A stretch of 64,000 bases of DNA, taken from UBA6522 sp965237785 (GTDB taxonomy: Bacteria; Pseudomonadota; Gammaproteobacteria; Steroidobacterales; Rariloculaceae). The stretch is taken from the NCBI GenBank assembly GCA_965237785.1, contig OZ250159.1, positions 434,001 through 498,000 on the forward strand. The letters are read 5' to 3'. The position numbers and the translations under genes are program-made. This document shows positions 63,401 to 64,000 of the stretch, piece after piece. Positions within the stretch are counted from its first letter, which is position 1. Each line of letters opens with the position of its first letter. A model generated the notes under the pieces. That model was not told the origin of the DNA, did no database searches, and saw nothing but the letters and a program-made list of their open reading frames with translations.

Positions 63401-64000
63401 GTCCCGGATATGGCCGGCGCGCCGGTGGCGAAGTTGTTGTCCACGCCAACCGTCCCGCTCGCGGGATAGGCGGCACTGGTCACTTCCTCGTCGGCGCCGC
63501 CCTTGTCCTGGAAGCTCACCTCCACCTTGATCTTCTTGCCCACGTCGGCCGCCACCAGCGCGTAGGTGTACAAGTCTGTCCCGATGTTCACCGGGTTCGT
63601 ATCGTCCGCATTCACCCGGACCCACTGGAAGGTGTAGTCGTCCGGGAAGGTGTCCGGCAGCATCGTCGGTGTCGGCGATGTTGCCGATCGCCGCGGTCAG
63701 CGTCTCGCCGGCCCGCGCCGTCCCGGATATCGCCGGCGCGCCGGTGGCGGGGTTGTTGGCGGCGGCCACCGTTGCGGTGCCCGACGGGTATGGCTCGCTG
63801 GTCACTTCCTCGTCGTTGCCGTCGTCGTCCTGGAAGCTCACCTCCACCTTGATCTTCTTGCCCACGTCGGCCGCGACCAGCGCGTAGGTGCCGGAGTCTG
63901 TCCCGATGTTCACCGGGTTCGTCCCGTCCGCGTCCACCCGGACCCACTGCAAGGTGTAGTCGTCCGGGAAGGTGGCCGGCAGCCCGTCGGCGTCGGCGAT
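57421..64000 (-). CDS. Giant repeat autotransporter-like protein (partial, one frameshift)
   Basis: The longest frame (57421-63663) has 2,080 codons, and the coding pattern continues rightwards out of the window after a one-base insertion near 63663. From the N-terminal side: tandem 106-107-residue repeats (GTARAGETLTAAIGNIADTD, GKKIKVEVSFQDKGGADEEV), two 203-residue cadherin plus fibronectin III repeats (TRSVAENTAAGADIGDRVAA, GYDLQYRPGTSGDFMDGPQN), an Ig-like domain, a second fibronectin-type segment, a Calx-beta domain, eight EDDPA units, a further Calx-beta, the PMPKAWLARFGRTSSVQTVD connector, the SAGL linker and a C-terminal beta-barrel ending RLQGSVRW. It is probably an adhesin displayed by the barrel. 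The signal peptide is beyond the window. Confidence 0.78.
59561..59680 (-). repeat. Eight 15-bp repeats coding an acidic tract
   Basis: Exactly eight 15-bp units resembling GGGTCATCCTCGGCC run from 59561 to 59680. Translated, they give EDDPA/EDDPV/EDDAA variants, a highly negative, Pro-containing spacer between two Calx-beta domains, which are themselves calcium-binding folds. The unit number probably varies by slippage; every change keeps frame because the unit is 15 bp. Confidence 0.85.
61573..62790 (-). repeat. Two 609-bp cadherin plus fibronectin III repeats
   Basis: The junction sequence GGGCATTGTT recurs at 62181 and 62790, giving a 609-bp (203-residue) period. Both copies encode an identical cadherin-like start (SVAENTAAGADIGDR) and a near-identical fibronectin III domain (PQNVTGTSAPITGL); they differ mainly in linker residues. 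Such similarity indicates recent duplication or ongoing homogenisation. Confidence 0.82.
62815..64000 (-). repeat. Tandem 318-321-bp repeats at the window's right end
   Basis: CCGGATA recurs at 63083, 63404 and 63723, and the surrounding sequence is almost identical, giving units of 321 bp and 318 bp plus one inserted base. About four copies are visible, and the array continues past the window. The one-base insertion in the third copy causes the frameshift noted for the gene. Confidence 0.85.

Noticed and set aside
57292..63852. Several very long plus-strand frames opposite the autotransporter genes
   Set aside because: They mirror the repeat structure of the minus-strand genes and lack signal peptides or domains; shadows of GC-rich repeats.
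61573..64000. Regular repeats considered as a CRISPR array
   Set aside because: Units are 318-609 bp, contiguous without unique spacers, and lie in coding frame; no cas genes are present.
1..64000. Stop-codon reassignment as explanation of in-frame TGA and TAG
   Set aside because: TGA, TAG and TAA all terminate intact genes here (for example TAG ends the lactonase and many genes end in TGA), so no stop codon is free for recoding.

Overview
The window looks like chromosomal DNA of a GC-rich pseudomonad-type proteobacterium (Pseudomonadota, most likely Gammaproteobacteria, marine or host-associated). This is inferred from the gene families, not from an rRNA or marker gene. The families include Tat- and Sec-exported enzymes, several type I sulfatases, an LctP permease, a DUF5916 outer-membrane-type protein and two very large autotransporter-like surface proteins. 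Toxin-antitoxin modules, a three-gene restriction operon, integrases and transposase scraps are also present.

Layout. 0-1.5 kb: end of an NAD-dependent formate dehydrogenase locus, with the alpha subunit split in two overlapping genes and a remnant of the beta subunit. 1.7-8.2 kb: sulfatase, DUF6152 proteins with a partner family (called here the WEGDT family after its motif), and a lactonase. 8.2-12.1 kb: a patchwork of mobile DNA with transposase tails, a tRNA-Pro(CGG) 3' half that looks like an integration scar, an AbrB/PIN toxin-antitoxin pair, a truncated SIR2-like gene and a truncated sulfatase. 12.1-25.2 kb: molybdopterin hydroxylase, NHL-repeat protein, carboxylesterase, cupin and many intact or broken DUF6152/WEGDT genes. 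25.5-26.7 kb: BrnTA and remnants. 26.8-32.0 kb: sulfatase lipoprotein, rhomboid protease, bicupin and lactate permease, all on the plus strand. 32.2-39.7 kb: a tightly overlapping operon of type III-like methyltransferase, OLD/DUF4435-like ATPase and helicase-nuclease. 39.8-44.5 kb (minus): NHL protein, gamma-glutamyltransferase and a PaaZ/BoxD-type semialdehyde dehydrogenase. 44.7-46.9 kb: DUF5916 protein. 46.9-49.8 kb: BrnTA and MBL-fold remnants, then tandem tyrosine recombinases. 50-64 kb: a secreted unknown and two giant repeat-rich autotransporter-like genes on the minus strand; the second runs off the right end.

How it fits together. Most intact genes encode exported hydrolases or oxidoreductases (sulfatases, esterase, lactonase, hydroxylase, cupins), which suggests breakdown of complex external organic matter. 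Interleaved with them are at least seven DUF6152 units and about eight WEGDT units, twice fused into one polypeptide. DUF6152 copies share a signal peptide ending in Ala followed at once by His-His, and an NPH/FPH motif 27-28 residues later. I propose that the two families form an undescribed periplasmic, possibly copper-binding, two-component system. The restriction operon is the other strong candidate for an unusual system.

The window is also heavily decayed. More than twenty genes are truncated, frameshifted or interrupted by single in-frame stops, including a 1,278-codon NHL gene (TGA) and a roughly 1,980-codon autotransporter gene (TAG). All three stop codons also end intact genes here, so recoding is unlikely. 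Recent pseudogenisation or, for single-base shifts in G/C runs, assembly error are the likelier causes.
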